Positions 42,880 to 55,635 of a stretch of DNA of 64,000 nucleotides are shown here, piece by piece. Position numbers and translations under genes: made by a program. Position 1 is the stretch's first letter. Every line of letters starts with the position of its first letter. Below the pieces are notes generated by a model. It did no database searches and was not told the DNA's origin. It saw only the letters and a program-made list of their open reading frames with translations. This DNA is from Ryuthela nishihirai (taxonomy: Eukaryota > Arthropoda > Arachnida > Araneae > Heptathelidae): the NCBI GenBank assembly GCA_038380435.1, contig JAWZYU010000034.1:25523404-25587403 (forward strand), in the 5' to 3' direction.

Positions 42880-42903
42880 ATGAGTTAGAACCCTCACTTT
42901 CCC

Positions 42904-43434
42904 CCTACTTAGGTGATACTATGTGGAGGTTGTGTGCCAGTTTAGCGAGATTATCAACAGTTTCATTATGTTGAATTCCAACGTGGCTGGGAATCCATTG
43001 TAAAATAATTGTATTATTTTTTGTATGGAGATTATGTGTTGTAAGAGTGAGGATTTTATGTATGTAGTAGTTATATGAGGTGTATAGAAATTCCTGTGAG
43101 AGGGTTTGTATGGCTCCTTTGGAATCTATAAAAATGGTAATGTTTTTGTTGTGTACATATTTAATGGTCCATCCAAGGCCTCAATAATGGCAAAAATTTC
43201 AGTATGTTGTATGGTGCAGATTGGGGATAATTTGAAAGATAATGATGTATTGTATTGTCTGATATGGATAGCAGCACTGGCTGATGGTAGGTTTGGAATG
43301 ACAGAGCCATCAGTATAAATTTTAATATTTTCATTGTATTGTGTGTCAAAGTATGTTTCAGCGAGAGTTTTTACTGCATCATGTGGTAAGTTATGTTTAT
43401 GTGTGAGAGTGGGTATGTGGGTGGAGAATGTAGG
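42904..43434 (-). pseudogene. RNase H domain, right arm
   Basis: Same D-E-D-D residues as the left arm (TDGSV, HTEIFAI, IDSKGA, VDNLAK). An antisense frame at 43,106-43,318 is a shadow. Confidence 0.85.
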
Positions 43435-44719
43435 ACTAATAAAGCTCCAGCTATAAGTGGGGGAATATCCCCAAAGTTTTTGATCTGTAGGTGTTTCTTC
43501 ATTAAAGTGTGGAGGTCAGGAGTGAATTTAATGTGCTTGTAGTAGGGGCTTCTTATAAAATGGGTGTGGAAAGGGTGATTTGGGAGTTTGTAGTGTAGTC
43601 TAATATAATATTTAATTAGTATGATTTTTTGTCTAATTTGGAGGGGGGGGGGGGTAGGGAAGTCTCTGCAATGATAGAGAGAGTGGGTGTGAAGGAGGGG
43701 AGGCCAATTGCAATTTTGATGCATTTGTTTTGGATTACATTAAGTTTTTGTATTTTGGTATCTGATATGCCACATAAAAATTCCATACCATATTCTAGTT
43801 TTGCTCTAATGAGATTTGTATATAGTTTGATTACATGATATTGTGGTGTGCCATTATTAATAAATGTGAAGTATTTAGGTGTATTTGTTAGTTTAAGTCC
43901 CTGAGTGTGTAAATAATCCAGATGGGGAGTCCAGGTGAGTGTTGAGTCCAAGTTTATGCCTAGTATTTTGCATGTATTATGTTGTGGGATAGTCTCATTA
44001 TTAATAGTGAAATGCAGTGTGGGTTTAGGGTTTCTGTTATGGTGGAAAGGAATGCAAAATGTCTTCTGAGGATTAATTTGTAAGTGCCATTTTTGACAGT
44101 AGGTGTATAATTTATTTAGCTGTTTTTGCAATAAAATATGGAGATTGGGTATAGAGTTGTCAGTGGCCAAGAAAGTTATATCATCTGCATAACATGTGTA
44201 AGTAACCCTCCTATAGAAAATTTTGTGGATGTCATGAATGTAAATATTAAATAGGGTGGGAGATAGAATAGAGCCTTGTGATAGGCCTTGTATGAAAGGA
44301 AGTTGGTTTGAAGATGTATCGTTAATCCTGACTTGGCAGGTTCTGTGTAGGAGGAAGGAATGTAGAAAATGTAGGAGGTTTCCCTGTATATTTATGGATA
44401 AAAGTTTGTGTAGGAAGAAGGAATGTAGAAAATGTAGGAGATTTTCCTGTATATTTATGGATAAAAGTTTGTGTAGGAGGAAGGAATGTAGAAAATGTAG
44501 GAGGTTTCCCTGTATATTTATGGATAAAAGTTTGTGTAGGAAGCCCTGTATACAGACTGAGTCAAATGCCTGGGACAGGTCCACAGAAATGGCAATAGTG
44601 TATTTTTTTCTTTTTATTGGCTTTGTGTATATCAGTGAGAAGATGTGAAATGCAGTCCTTTGAGGATCTGAATTTTCTGAAACCATAGAAATTATTGGGG
44701 AGAATTTTCCCAGATTCAA
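43371..44719 (-). pseudogene. Reverse transcriptase core, right arm
   Basis: Frame 44,719-43,616 carries SVDLSQAFDSV, three 21-residue units, QGLSQGSILSPTLF and CYADDITFLA. A longer homopolymer near 43,650 shifts the last part into the frame at 43,724-43,371. Compared with the left arm, one Gly is Cys in the NTGKILGIN region. Confidence 0.85.
44351..44539 (-). repeat. 63-bp triplication, right arm
   Basis: Three 63-bp units as in the left arm, with the same unit-specific variants (GAAAATCT against GGAAACCT), so the triplication is older than the arms. The antisense frame 44,256-44,648 looks Cys-rich only because it reads this repeat backwards. Confidence 0.95.
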
Positions 44720-45377
44720 GAAACCAGTTCAATCTTTTGTGGAGGAGTCTTTCAAATAGTTTGAGTGGATTAGGTAAGAGTGATATGGGTCTGTATGAGT
44801 TTAATTCAAAAGGTGGTTTGCCATATTTTAACAAGAATATTATTATTATATGTAGCCAGCTGTCAGGAAGTTTGTGTGAGACTCAGATTGAATTAAATAT
44901 TTTTAAAATTCTATCTTTCCATTGATAAGGGAGATATTTGAAGAATTTATTTGATATCTGATCATGTCCAGGGGATGATTTTAGATTCAACTTATTGATT
45001 GCATTGTTTAATTCTTTCATAGAGAAAGGTTGGTCCATAATAAAGGAAGCAGTTGGTATATTTTGTAATTTTTTGTTTATATTATCTATGAATTTAAGTT
45101 CAGAATTGGTGTGGGTTGTTGTTTGTGTATTTTTAAGATTGTTTAAAAATTTATTGGCAGTGTCAAGGAGGGTAATATTATTATGAATGGCAATATCTGA
45201 GGCAGGGGTTGTTTGTGATTTTGGATTATTAATGTGTTTGTATGTTTTCCAGAGACTTTTAGCTGTAGTAATTGTGCTGAGTTGATTGGTAAAAGTTTGC
45301 CAATTGTCCTTATAAAGTCCTTTTAATTTTTTTCTGACCTGTGCATTTATTTTTTTCGTATCTATTGATGTCATCAA
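44562..45377 (-). pseudogene. Reverse transcriptase N-terminal part, right arm
   Basis: Frame 45,377-44,883 then TGA, then 44,834-44,562: LKSSPGHDQISNKFF and NSYRPISLLPNPLKLFERLL. The in-frame TGA matches the left arm. Confidence 0.85.
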
Positions 45378-46321
45378 AATGTCTTGTCTGTTTGGCTTTA
45401 TTCTCAGCTTTTTTTCTGATTGCAGATAGTTTGTTCATGAACCAGAAATTTTTTGTCAGTTTTGGAATTTGGTTGAGAATGGTTGTGAAGGCAGGATGTG
45501 TAACGTCTATGATATGATGAATGAAATGGTCATATTCAATTGTATTATGTGGTGGAGATGATTGAGTGAGAATTTTGTTAAATAGTGGCCAATTATTGAG
45601 ATGTATCAGTTTCCTGTATTTATATTGGAGATTGGCTTGCAAAAGGATAGGATGATGGTCACTACCTCTGGTGTCAGGTAAGAGGGACCATTTAAATAGT
45701 TCAGTGAGTTGGGGGAGATATGAAGGTAAGGTCAATGATTGATCGGTTATTATTAGGGTTTTCATGTGTGGTGGCTTTTGAGTTAAGTATTACCAGGTTG
45801 GAATTTGTAACGTATTGGGAAAGAAGCCTGCCTGCATGATTTATTTTGTATGAGTGCCATGAAGTGTGGTGGCTATTGAAATCTCCTAAAATAATATGAG
45901 GTTCAGGGATCTGTTTAAAAATATTTTGAAATATGATAATATTAACAGCAAGACCAGGGTTATATAAATTAAAAACAGTAAAGGAAGTATTATTAATAAT
46001 TATCTGCACTGCAATAATTTACAGATTATGGAAATTGTAATTAATTTTTTGGATTTTATGGTTGATAGATTTTTTAATTAAGAAGCCAACCCCATTGGTA
46101 CTGTGGGGGGAGAAATAAATATAGGAAAGATAATTAGGGAGGTTGAAATGTTTTTTAGAGCGTATCTCCTGTAGAGCAAAAATATCAATGCCCTTATATT
46201 TGCTAAGAAGCAGAACATCCTGTTTTTTGGATTGGAAACTCCTGCAATTCCATTGTAGAACGGAAAAATTCTTAAGTTTTGAATTTACAGAGAACATGCT
46301 GCAAAAGTTTGAGGTCATCAT
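45310..46321 (-). pseudogene. Endonuclease domain, right arm
   Basis: Frame 46,321-46,019 gives LQWNCRSFQSKKQDVLLL to YNFHNL and the shared TAA without the left-arm frameshift. Frame 46,009-45,701 holds GDFNSHHTSWHS and breaks at an extra C. Frame 45,765-45,310 resumes with TRGSDHHPIL. Confidence 0.86.
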
Positions 46322-46577
46322 CCTGGAAACTGATGTACTTAAGGAGATTTAGTATTTGGTCTATAATTAGATTACTGGTTATATCATTATTATTATTTTT
46401 TCTAATTTCTATTGGAGTTAGTATTGGCATTTCTATACTATTTTGTTTGCGAATGGTTTTGCCTATGGTGGTACAGTCACTTTGTTTTATGTTAGATGAA
46501 GAAAAGTTAGTAGATATGGCACTATGATGTTGATGTTCATTGGTGGTCCTCTGTTGGTGAGTGGCTGGAGGATCCAT
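46272..46577 (-). pseudogene. ORF1 C-terminal part, right arm, 126 bp shorter
   Basis: The frame passes from SDCTTI directly to GKTIRKQNS, skipping 42 codons present at 33,690-33,815 in the left arm. The rest is the same to CKFKT and stop. Confidence 0.55.
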
Positions 46578-46779
46578 GTGGGAATCATTTTTTGCCTGCG
46601 CAAAGGCTGCTGACCAGCTGCACTGAAGTTGGGTATAAACATTGGTGTGCAGAAAGTCATCTGCAAATACACCATATATCAGATTGTCACAAATGGGCTA
46701 CAACAGCCACTGATCATATCAAGTGCTGATGTTATCAGCGAAGAACATGAAAGCGTATCTCCAGTGGGGCAAGAGCATC

Positions 46780-47708
46780 GACCTGGACCACTGACTTCGC
46801 TATGTCCGACTCTGAGCGTCAAGATACCGCTGGACACGTGTTGCCAGTTTGAAGGTCAACTCGCCGACCCGCACTGGTTACCCAACACCACGTCTCGAAA
46901 ACATGAATGACAACTACAGACAGGAGATCATGGAAAGTTTCGGACAGCAACCGCGCAACCACGTGGAGCGAGAGAGATGCCCACACACACTCAGAGAGAC
47001 ACAAAGATGCTTAGACTTCGAGACCTACTTAGAGCCCGAGTGTGACACAAAGGACCTCGCGCACGCCGGAAATCTCCATTTGAGACGGCCCGCTAGAAAG
47101 GTGACAGAAGTTAAAATACTCGTGCACTGAATAATCATCGATTGCGAGATGCGAATCTCTTATGCCTCCCAAGTGTAATGAAGTGCCCTACGGACACGGA
47201 GTAACGTCGAAAGACTTCTAGCCGTCCCCGGCAATCTTCGCCGAAGGAACAGCGAGATGCCGTCGCCGCCCCCTAATGAAGAACGGATATCAACAGTGCC
47301 CCCCCCCCCCGTAGGAACTCTCCTAATATAAGGTAACAAGTTTCATCCTTTTCCTCTGGTTAAAAGTGTCGCTCATCTAAATTAAAAGATGTTAAATTAA
47401 GTGTTGATAGTGCTTTCAAATAGCGAATTGATGTGCTTTAAAATAACCAAAATTATGGCAAATCATCCCCATCGTAAAACTGATTATTAGATGTTATATT
47501 TGTATTTATGCAAAATCAGAGAGATTATCCAATCTGTTCACGCCTTGAGTTTATGCGGCTTCTCTTCCCTAACAGATAAGACCGATATCTGTTGGTGAAA
47601 AGAACACAACGCGACCACATTTGTCTATACTGCACCACCAAACAAGGGAGTGCGTAAAAATACTTTACAATGAACATTAATGTTTAGAATACGATTATGA
47701 AAATGTTC
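46780..47708 (+). other. Conserved block and single 92-bp unit, right arm
   Basis: Mirror of 32,440-33,375. The plus frame 46,849-47,130 carries QEIMESFGQQPRNH and DFETYLEPECDTKDLAHA. A C-run at 47,300-47,309 is shorter than its left-arm partner. One 92-bp unit lies at about 47,470-47,545. Confidence 0.6.
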
Positions 47709-47972
47709 GGGGCAGGGTTACTCAGTCGGTAGTGCTCTAGATTAGTAATCTTTACTTCCAGATTCGAGTCCCACCTGCGCCAACTTAAGGGTTCTTCTCC
47801 GCAAAACCTCCCTCGTTAGTAAGGGCAAAGCCGTCTGAAAGGAAAGCCTGATGTCACGTGATATGGGCTGTGTCACCGGAATCCTCTCAGAACACAGGCT
47901 CAAACGAAGATTGTATCTACCCCTGTACCCTTTGTATATCACCACTGCTGTTTGTAACTGTTACCTTGTGTT
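47709..47972 (+). mobile_element. SINE family C, right arm inner copy
   Basis: Head GGGGCAGGGTTACTCAGTCG, box B GATTCGAGTCCC, then the family C body. Confidence 0.75.
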
Positions 47973-49050
47973 AAGCGTAGGGAATATTTCTTTATTCTGT
48001 TGTATAGATATATATTGTATTTTATATATATATATATTGTTTAAATTCAAGTGTATTTATAGGAATTATTATTGTATTGTATTTTATATATATATTGTTT
48101 AAATTCAAGTGTATTTATAGGAATTATTATTGTTATTATGCCCCTTAAATGTTGTTTCCTGACTGACTTAGTAATTATAAAGAATCGCAATATATAACTG
48201 TATTTCGTTCATACGCATTTCGTATATTCATTTAACAACAAAAAGGTATTTAATATTGTATGTACCTCAGCAGCTAATTAATATGTGCGAGTTTCAATAA
48301 ATGTGGGAATATTATGCCATGCGGTTTATCAAATACTGATATCTGGTAGTGTAGACTAACTATTTCTGAACTGCAAAAATCAATTATTGGCATATGTTAA
48401 TATTGTAAATCAGGAGAAACCGTGTTTAGCATCGATTTTGGTGTCCATGTGGGAATAAAATAATTGATTTCTTACATAAAATTATATTAACATGTGGAAA
48501 TGTGTATATACGTAATTACACCAAATCCAGATATGCACCAAAAGAAATCATCCAAAAGAAAAAACTAAGAAATTTGGTTAAATTATTAATCATATGCCAT
48601 TTACTGGTCTACTAGTCATGTCTAAAATGATAGACATTGGTATATATTTGATGTAGGTTTCAAATAATTATTTTACTTGTTATTATCATCAGTATATTGT
48701 AGTCAATGTTATCATTTTCCTTAATAAATTAAATTAAAGCTGCATGGGTTATATATCTTTTTATTATAGAACTTTCTTCAATGTTAAGCTGAAAACTGTG
48801 TTTTTTGTTATATTACTATGTACTTGATTAGAAACTTTAGTAAGGCTATAATATAGGGTTTCCATTGGTTCCTATTATTAATTTTCACTTATCTACAGAT
48901 ATGTTTCAATGATAGACATTGCTAAAACGCAAACTATATTTTGAAGCATACAACATGATTTAGTTCTCATTGATACATTTGAAGTGGGTTTCACATATTT
49001 ATTTGTCCTGTAGTTACTATCATGAAACTTTAATAAAAAGTAGTTAATAT
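47973..49050. repeat. AT-rich diverged repeats, right arm inner copy
   Basis: Mirror of 31,118-32,174, including the tandem duplication of about 55 bp at 48,015-48,125. No gene. Confidence 0.55.
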
Positions 49051-49647
49051 TGTTGGGTTTTATAATACTTTATAATGCTGGTTACGCGCCCCTCGCTTTA
49101 TGAATTCTATTCTTGGTTCCTGCAGAAGATGTTCTATATCTGCTCCCTTCGTTTAATTAAAACAACATTTATTCATTAAGACAAGTTACGGGAAGGTAAC
49201 CAGTGTAGCACCAATTTAAACGCACACGACAATTCAGTTCACAGCACACTTTCAGTTCACAAGGCGTCGGACCACTGATAACCACAGGGCTATATAACCA
49301 CAGAAAATAGTCTACTCCTCGGCACTCGGAACTGCGTCTGCCTTCACCCGACTCATTCGTCCATCTCCTCCTTCTTCCCTTATTTCCCACTGGCCCCCCG
49401 TTTGACCCTCGGATCAGGTCACTCTGCACCTTAGTAACCAAATTACACTAGTACACACAATGTCAACCGTCCTGTACTGGTTACATTCAACCCTTATACA
49501 CAGCAGAATACTTCTACGAGATGTCATGGCCATAAAACATTCACTCATGGCCAGGCACGACCACACAGGCAGATTTACCAAATGTTTCCTATTGTTGTTT
49601 ACTCCAGATTGCAGCCCTGAAGCAAGGCCATTTGCCAGATCTTGACA
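49051..49647 (-). mobile_element. Solo LTR type 2, right arm inner copy
   Basis: TGTTGGGTTT...CTTGACA, 597 bp, same length as its left-arm partner. Open frames on both strands are not supported as genes. Confidence 0.6.
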
Positions 49648-50121
49648 AACATTATCATTTTTGTTAATAAGCTGTACGGGTTATACTTCTTGCAATTATG
49701 AAAAACTGCTGAATTCTGCAACTATTATTTTATATGCCAAAACAATATAGTGCTAATATATTCTTCTATTTGAATTTTCCTGCTCTAGTAGTCAGTATCA
49801 ATGATAAACACAAGTTATCGCAAATTATTTTTCACAATATTATTAAGTAAAAATTCGTATATTTGATGTATATTTCAATGTCAAACTACAGCATAATGTA
49901 ACTATTTCTAACATATTTCTCAATGATAGGCTGCATGGGTTATATTTTTTTATGAACAACTCCTGGATATGCACTGAATTTTATAACTTTTTTTTATGTG
50001 CCAATGTATTCTGGTATATTCAGTAATACAATAATGTAATGCTCATATGCATCACTATATACATTTCTTAAAGTTAAGCTGTATCATTTATATTTCTTCT
50101 GATTATTAAATACTCCTGGAT
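49648..50121. repeat. Diverged 300-bp-type repeats
   Basis: Mirror of 30,063-30,520. AACTCCTGGATATGCACTGA at 49,960 shows the uninterrupted form of the LTR type 1 target. Confidence 0.55.
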
Positions 50122-50125
50122 ATTG

Positions 50126-51094
50126 TGTCGTGCCCACATTTGTTTTATCATGTGGACCCGACTTTTGGCGTGGAGGGTCATGGACGCCCTTATCCTCGTT
50201 CCCATAGTGCCTTTCCATTTTGCCTCCATTTTTGTGTCCAGTTCGACGAAGAGGAGCTCGGTCGCAGGCATGGAATCTTCCAGATTGAGCCTGAAACGCC
50301 AGATGGCAGAGGGACTACGTGACATGCTGGTAAACAACGTTGGTCGGAGGGGAGCTGAGATTCGCACCTCGGCTACTCTGGCCAATCACGTACAGCCACG
50401 CATGAAAGTAGGTGGAGTCTGCCAGGGGGACCGGGCAGTGTGCCTCGAAAAAAACAAGCGAAAAAGTATCAGTTGGTATTCGTCACTCCGAAAGGAAGGA
50501 AGTCTTCAGCTGCTGCCACTGGAAAGATGGAAACGAGGAGAATTGTCGTTAGCGCCCTGTGAGACACAGCGGGAGGCCGAGGAGGGAAAGCCTGTGGCCA
50601 CGCAAAGCGGCTAGTGAGCCTGCAATGTCGTCCCCTGGGATCAGCCTGCACAAAACGAGGACGGGTCGAATTTCATTATTCTGGTTTTAAATTTTCACAC
50701 TCAATTACATTACTACCGCCGTTACGCGGCCTGTATGGAATTAATACATGATGTCGTAGTCTCACCTTTTGAAACTGTATTTAAGTGACTCATGAACTGT
50801 GCTGCGTGATCGCTGGGGTAAGCCCCGTAAATTGAGAAGTGTTGCGCTGAGGGTACCTGATGAAATTGTCCGATGAGTGGACCTACATGTGTGAAATGTC
50901 TGAAAGTAATTTTGTTAATAAATGTTGTGTTTTTGTTAACTGTAAAATTATCTCAGTTTTCATTATTGCAAATATCTGTTAATTTGGTTGTGGGTCCGGG
51001 AATTTGCCTTTGATTTCGCAGCAAGTAACGCATCACGGCCTAAGTGTTTGTACCGCCCTAAATATACACGGGGGGGGGGGGGGGGGTCACAACA
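50126..51094 (+). mobile_element. Solo LTR type 1, right arm
   Basis: TGTCGTGCCC...GGTCACAACA with ATTG flanks (50,122-50,125 and 51,095-51,098). TATA-like GTATTTAAG at about 50,778 and AATAAA at 50,918-50,923 support sense orientation. A G-run at 51,070-51,086 is an unstable homopolymer. The 163-codon frame 50,123-50,614 lies in U3 and resembles nothing known to me. Confidence 0.7.
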
Positions 51095-51164
51095 ATTGCA
51101 CTGAATTTTGAATTTTTTTTGCGTATGTGTATCGTATGGTATAAGCTTTAGTAACACAACCATA

Positions 51165-51363
51165 TAAATACCCCCTCAAGCAGCTGCTTGACCACAGAGG
51201 TCTGACAGGAGCCTGTCAGTTTAATACGTCATAATAGAAGGTCTGTGAGGATGGCGGGACCTCAGCAGAAAAACAGCACAAACATCCATGCTTACACAGA
51301 GCTCGAACCCAGGTCCCGTAGATCAGTAGCCAAGCTTGCTAACCACTCGGCCACGAGACGGCT
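51165..51363 (-). mobile_element. SINE family D, right arm mirror copy
   Basis: Complement of the tRNA-Ser-like head ends at about 51,355 (CCACTCGGCCAC). Same insertion as 28,822-29,020. Confidence 0.85.
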
Positions 51364-52651
51364 AGAGCTCATATATTCCTTTTATTTAAATTTACCTACT
51401 CTTCTAGTCTGTATCAATGATAAACACACAGGTTGTCGCAAACTATCTTTAAAAGTACATGAAGATGAATTTTTTAAGTTTTTTTATATGCCAATGTATT
51501 CTGATGTAGGCTTCAGTGATACAATATTATATTACTCATTCATTCTATTTCATGAAATGTCATTGCCGTATTAGTATGTGTCACTGATAGACATTGGTTG
51601 TTGCAAACATTTTTTGAAGTATATAATATGATTGGCTTATGTTTTATATATATGACGTGGATTTCAAATGTTTCTCTTGTAATTACTTTCATTAAATCTC
51701 AGTCAATAGCACTCAATGATACCATTTTTTGAATGCACTTTATGGGTTATATTTCTCGTTACTGTGGAGCACTGTTACACTGAAATCTGTATTTTTTTTA
51801 TTTCTAAGTTTTCTGTTATAAACTTCAGTAAGGTAATAACATAGTGCTCAAATGTTATATTATTGAATTTCACTTGTCTATTGGTATGTCTCAGTGATAG
51901 ACAGTGGTTGTCGCAAACTGTTTTCTGAAACATACAATGTGATTTAGTTATATTTGGTTATTTGATGTGGACTTCAAACGTTTATTTCTCTTGTTGGAGT
52001 ATGTGTGGTCACTGTTAGCAACATTATTTTATTCATTTAACATTATTTGAAATGATTGTCTTGCAGATTCATACTGACCTCATATCTAAAGTACAAATTA
52101 ATTTGTTTTGAGGTTTTCAAGGTATTTAGATGTAAATATTTTAATTGTAATCTTTGTATTAATTTCTTCATGTCATCATGTTTGTTAATCAAGTCTTGTT
52201 TTGGTGTTTCTATTGGCGTTTATTTGAATTATGTGATACTGATGATTTTAATCTTAGCAAGAAGATAATTCTAGTCTCATTAAAAAATTATTGAATTGCA
52301 CTGATCATTTCGTCAGCTTTGAATGAAATTCTGATCTCAGTTGCATTCTACTTATAACCTAAACTATGTGAGAGTTAAAAGTTTTTTATGGAATGTGGCC
52401 ATACTTTTAGTGAGAGATTATATGTGATATTTATCATGATTATTAAATGTTATCTGATTTTAGTATGAATTTATTTTGCTAACTTAAGAATAAATCATTT
52501 ATCTATACCAAAATTAACGCTAATGTTGCTCATAAATTCCGTTTCAGAAAATGTTGACCAAAAAAAAAGTTGTTTTAAAATTCAGGTATATCCCGTTTCC
52601 TTAAAATACGGTTTACAATTGAATGTAATTAACAAAAAAAGTTGAAGCATT
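51364..52651. repeat. 300-bp-type repeats and AT-rich flank, right arm
   Basis: Mirror of 27,534-28,821. Repeats to about 52,125, then the spacer beside the inner Tc1 copy. No gene. Confidence 0.5.
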
Positions 52652-53440
52652 TCTAGATAATGCACGGGCGCCAATTGGAAAAATGAACAGCATTAACAAT
52701 TGAAGTGTAATCCATAAGATTTGTTTGGTAGAAACAACTTGTTGAGAAAAGAGTGATCACACGTGTGAAGTGAATCAATGTTTACCTTTTAATGAATATT
52801 ACATTTTACAGTAAGCACATTTTAATAAGGTATTGAACCTCCTCGAGCAACAATACAAGCTTCCACTCTGGCATGCAATCGGTCGTATAAATGCTGTTAA
52901 TGACGCTGGGGGATACCATTCTATGCGCTTTCAACTTGGACGCGTAATTCAGCGATGGTCGTTGCCTGCCGCGGTCGGCGGAATAGTCTTTATCCGATCC
53001 AGTCCCAAACATGCTCGATTGGAGTCTAGCCAAAACTTGCTAGGCAAGGGAATTGGTGCACTGCCTGATGAGCATGTTGAGTTGCCCGGGCGGGCGTTAT
53101 CCTGCTGGAATATCGCATTTGGAATTACACTGAAATATGGCAGGATGACCGGCTGTACGATATCGCTGACGTATGTGTTGCTATTCAGTGTACCTTGTAC
53201 AAACACCAGACGCATACGGCAGTGATAGCTAATCGTTCCCTACACCATGATGCCCTGTGTGTCGCTGGCCGATGCACGATGGAAGAAACCGCTCACCTTG
53301 TCGCCTTCGGATGCGTAAACGATCATCAGATGCTCCTAAACAGAATCGGCTTTCAACACTAAAGACCACAGACTGCCATTCTTCCCTCCAATGAACTCGT
53401 TCTCCACACCATTGCAAACGTGCTCGATAGTGACGAGTGT
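52652..53440 (-). pseudogene. Tc1 transposase 3' portion, right arm inner copy
   Basis: Frames 53,215-52,949 (MRLVFVQGTLN, IFQQDNARP) and 53,033-52,806 (EEVQYLIKMCLL), mirror of 26,745-27,533, with the same missing 5' half and degraded terminal repeat. Confidence 0.85.
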
Positions 53441-53569
53441 GACCATACAGGGTCCTAGTGTTGACCATGTATACAACCTGAACAAAATAATGGCTGTGAG
53501 CTTGATTATGGATCCTGAATTTGCTGCAGTAGCAGGATTCCTTTGAGACAATATCTCCCGCTGTGTTTT

Positions 53570-53753
53570 CTGGTGTCAGCCTCCAGTCAAAGCTATCCAG
53601 CATATTCTTTAACGTGCATGGGATGTGGTTCTCCCACACACGAGGCCACGGCTTAAATTCCCATTCGATGGACGACAGCCTTTTCAAGCCCAACAATAAC
53701 CCATATCAAAGCCATCTGAAGGGCATCTGACCACAGCTTTCCGTCAATGGAAT
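53570..53753 (-). mobile_element. SINE family B fragment, right arm
   Basis: Mirror of 26,432-26,615; core complement TATTCTTTAACGTGC near 53,603-53,617. Confidence 0.7.
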
Positions 53754-54145
53754 TAAAAATATATATAATAGAGTGACATGTACCAAATTTTCAAATTTGC
53801 CCGCGACTTCCAAAAGGTTGACACCCCTGCATATATCATTGTCATTTTTTGGCCAAAGATATGCAAAGACGTCAAACGATGTACAGGATACTAATCAGGC
53901 CGGGCATACGTATAAGCTAACTAAGCTACAGCTTAGGGACTCACGATATGAGAAGTTTCAAAGAAATGCATTTCAACGTTTACTAGCTGAAGAAAAAAAA
54001 ATAACAATAAATTAATTCAAATGTTAATCATGACGAAACCATAATGAAACCAGTTTATCTTAGCTTTGCACAGCCATCATTGTATACCATTTCAGGTGTA
54101 ATATTTTCACCACATTAACTTCCTGCTTTATATTTTAATCTCCCC
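53754..54145. other. Unassigned, with mirrored hAT-like end
   Basis: CCAAAAGGTTGACACCCCTG at about 53,811-53,830 is the complement of the hAT-like end. An 80-codon frame (53,773-54,015) is unrecognised. Confidence 0.35.
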
Positions 54146-54380
54146 TTTACTCAGAATATGCCCGTCCCGTGGCCGAGTGGTTAGCACGCTTGGCTACTGA
54201 TCTAAGGGATCTGGGTTCGAGCCCCGAATTAGGCATGGATGTGTGTGTCGTTTTTCTGCTGAGGTCCTGCCATCCTCTCAGATCTCTTACTGTGGCATAT
54301 AAACTGACAGGCTCCTGTCAGACCTCTGTGGCAAGCAGCTGCTTGAGGGGGTATTTTTTTTTTTTTTTTTACTCAGAATA
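54146..54380 (+). mobile_element. SINE family D insertion found only in the right arm
   Basis: The element spans 54,159-54,367 between perfect 13-bp repeats TTTACTCAGAATA (54,146-54,158 and 54,368-54,380). Box A TGGCCGAGTGGTTAGC and box B GGTTCGAGCCCC are intact; the end is GCTTGAGGGGGTATT then poly-T. The left arm has the uninterrupted site at about 26,025-26,037. The 222-bp step in the mirror offset equals element plus duplication. It is therefore younger than the palindrome or polymorphic. Confidence 0.97.
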
Positions 54381-54966
54381 ATAAATGTAGATTTCGAATT
54401 TTTACAGCCTCTTACAGTAGGTAGAGCTTAGGACCTCTTAATTTTAACATCACTTAGGGGCCTCTTAACTTTGACATAGCTTAGGGCCTTAAAGGTCACA
54501 ATCCAACCCTGGTGGAAATATGGTTGAGTGATCCCATCCGATGCTCCACTATACAGGAAAGTACTACATCTGTTGGATGGAACCACATGTTACATTCGTG
54601 TGCTGATCGACGCATGAAAGAAAACTGATATAATGTTACGAAGCAGCAGAGAAGGAATCTGTCCAAAACATCTGCATTACACAATAGTTGTCTAACTCAG
54701 TCTGTTCATTCAAATCAGAAAAGTGGAAACTCTTGAATTTTGAGCCATGCCAAGGAATTATTGCCAATAAGATTTGGTAGCGACATGGTCTGAATTTATA
54801 CTGTAACTCTTTTATTATTTATTCTGTAAATTAATAAATAAAAAATCTTATTATTTATTCTGTAAATGAATTGTGCCGAGAGTCGACTGTTTTTGAAGGG
54901 GGAATTTCGAGTCTTTTTTTTTTTATAAAAAATAATATTTATCGCTACCATAAAATCAAATATTTG
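54381..54966. other. Unassigned, mirror of 25,441-26,030
   Basis: No gene. The TTACAGAATAAATAATA repeat appears inverted at 54,800-54,870. Confidence 0.4.
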
Positions 54967-55214
54967 GGTCCAAGTTCCAAGTCCTTGTGGAGGGTTGAGA
55001 GAGGGGACTCACTGGACAGCTGTTGGAAAAAGGTGTCAGCCTCCCGTCAAAGCTATCCGGCATGTTCTTTAACGTGCATGGGATGTGGTTCTCCCACACA
55101 CGAGGACCTGGCTTAAATTCCCATTCGATGGACGGTAGGCTTTTCAAGCCCAACGATAACCGATATCAAAGCCGTCTGAAGGGCATCTGACCATGCTTTC
55201 CGTCAATGGAACTG
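54967..55214 (-). mobile_element. SINE family B copy, right arm
   Basis: Mirror of 25,193-25,440, ending at GCTTTCCGTCAATGG. Confidence 0.65.
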
Positions 55215-55635
55215 ATTTGTTTCTCTTCGATGTGCGAATTTTTCAAATGATTTCATTTCTTCAACTGAACTGAATCAAATATCAATTATAATGCAAATTA
55301 TAAAAATATGCAGAAATATTTCATTCTTGCAGGAAATATTTTATTTTCACAGACAAAAAATCTTATTTCTCGATGTAAAAAATATTCAATAAGCATACAC
55401 TGGCGGAAATTGAAAAAAGAATACAGAGAAGGAATTCCTTTAGGAACGTCATATTATGTTAATAGTTAAGGGCAGCAGAAACCGTGATGCAAGATCGACA
55501 ATCATTGGATGAAATAATGACGTCACTGAGGACAACAACATAGAAATGTACGCAGCGCGTAAATAAGGACTAGAGCCTGAAGAAAGAAGTTATTGTCTTG
55601 TGTCGTGTTCTTCAGTGCTCTTTGAAGAAGCTACC

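Larger units (their letters stand above)
42904..46660 (-). mobile_element. I-like LINE, right arm
   Basis: Mirror of 33,490-37,372. It shares the two in-frame stops and the 63-bp triplication. Private changes are one extra C in a C-run near 45,713, which breaks the endonuclease frame, a longer C/G-run near 43,650, which breaks the thumb, and the 126-bp ORF1 deletion. The endonuclease frameshift of the left arm is absent here. Confidence 0.88.
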
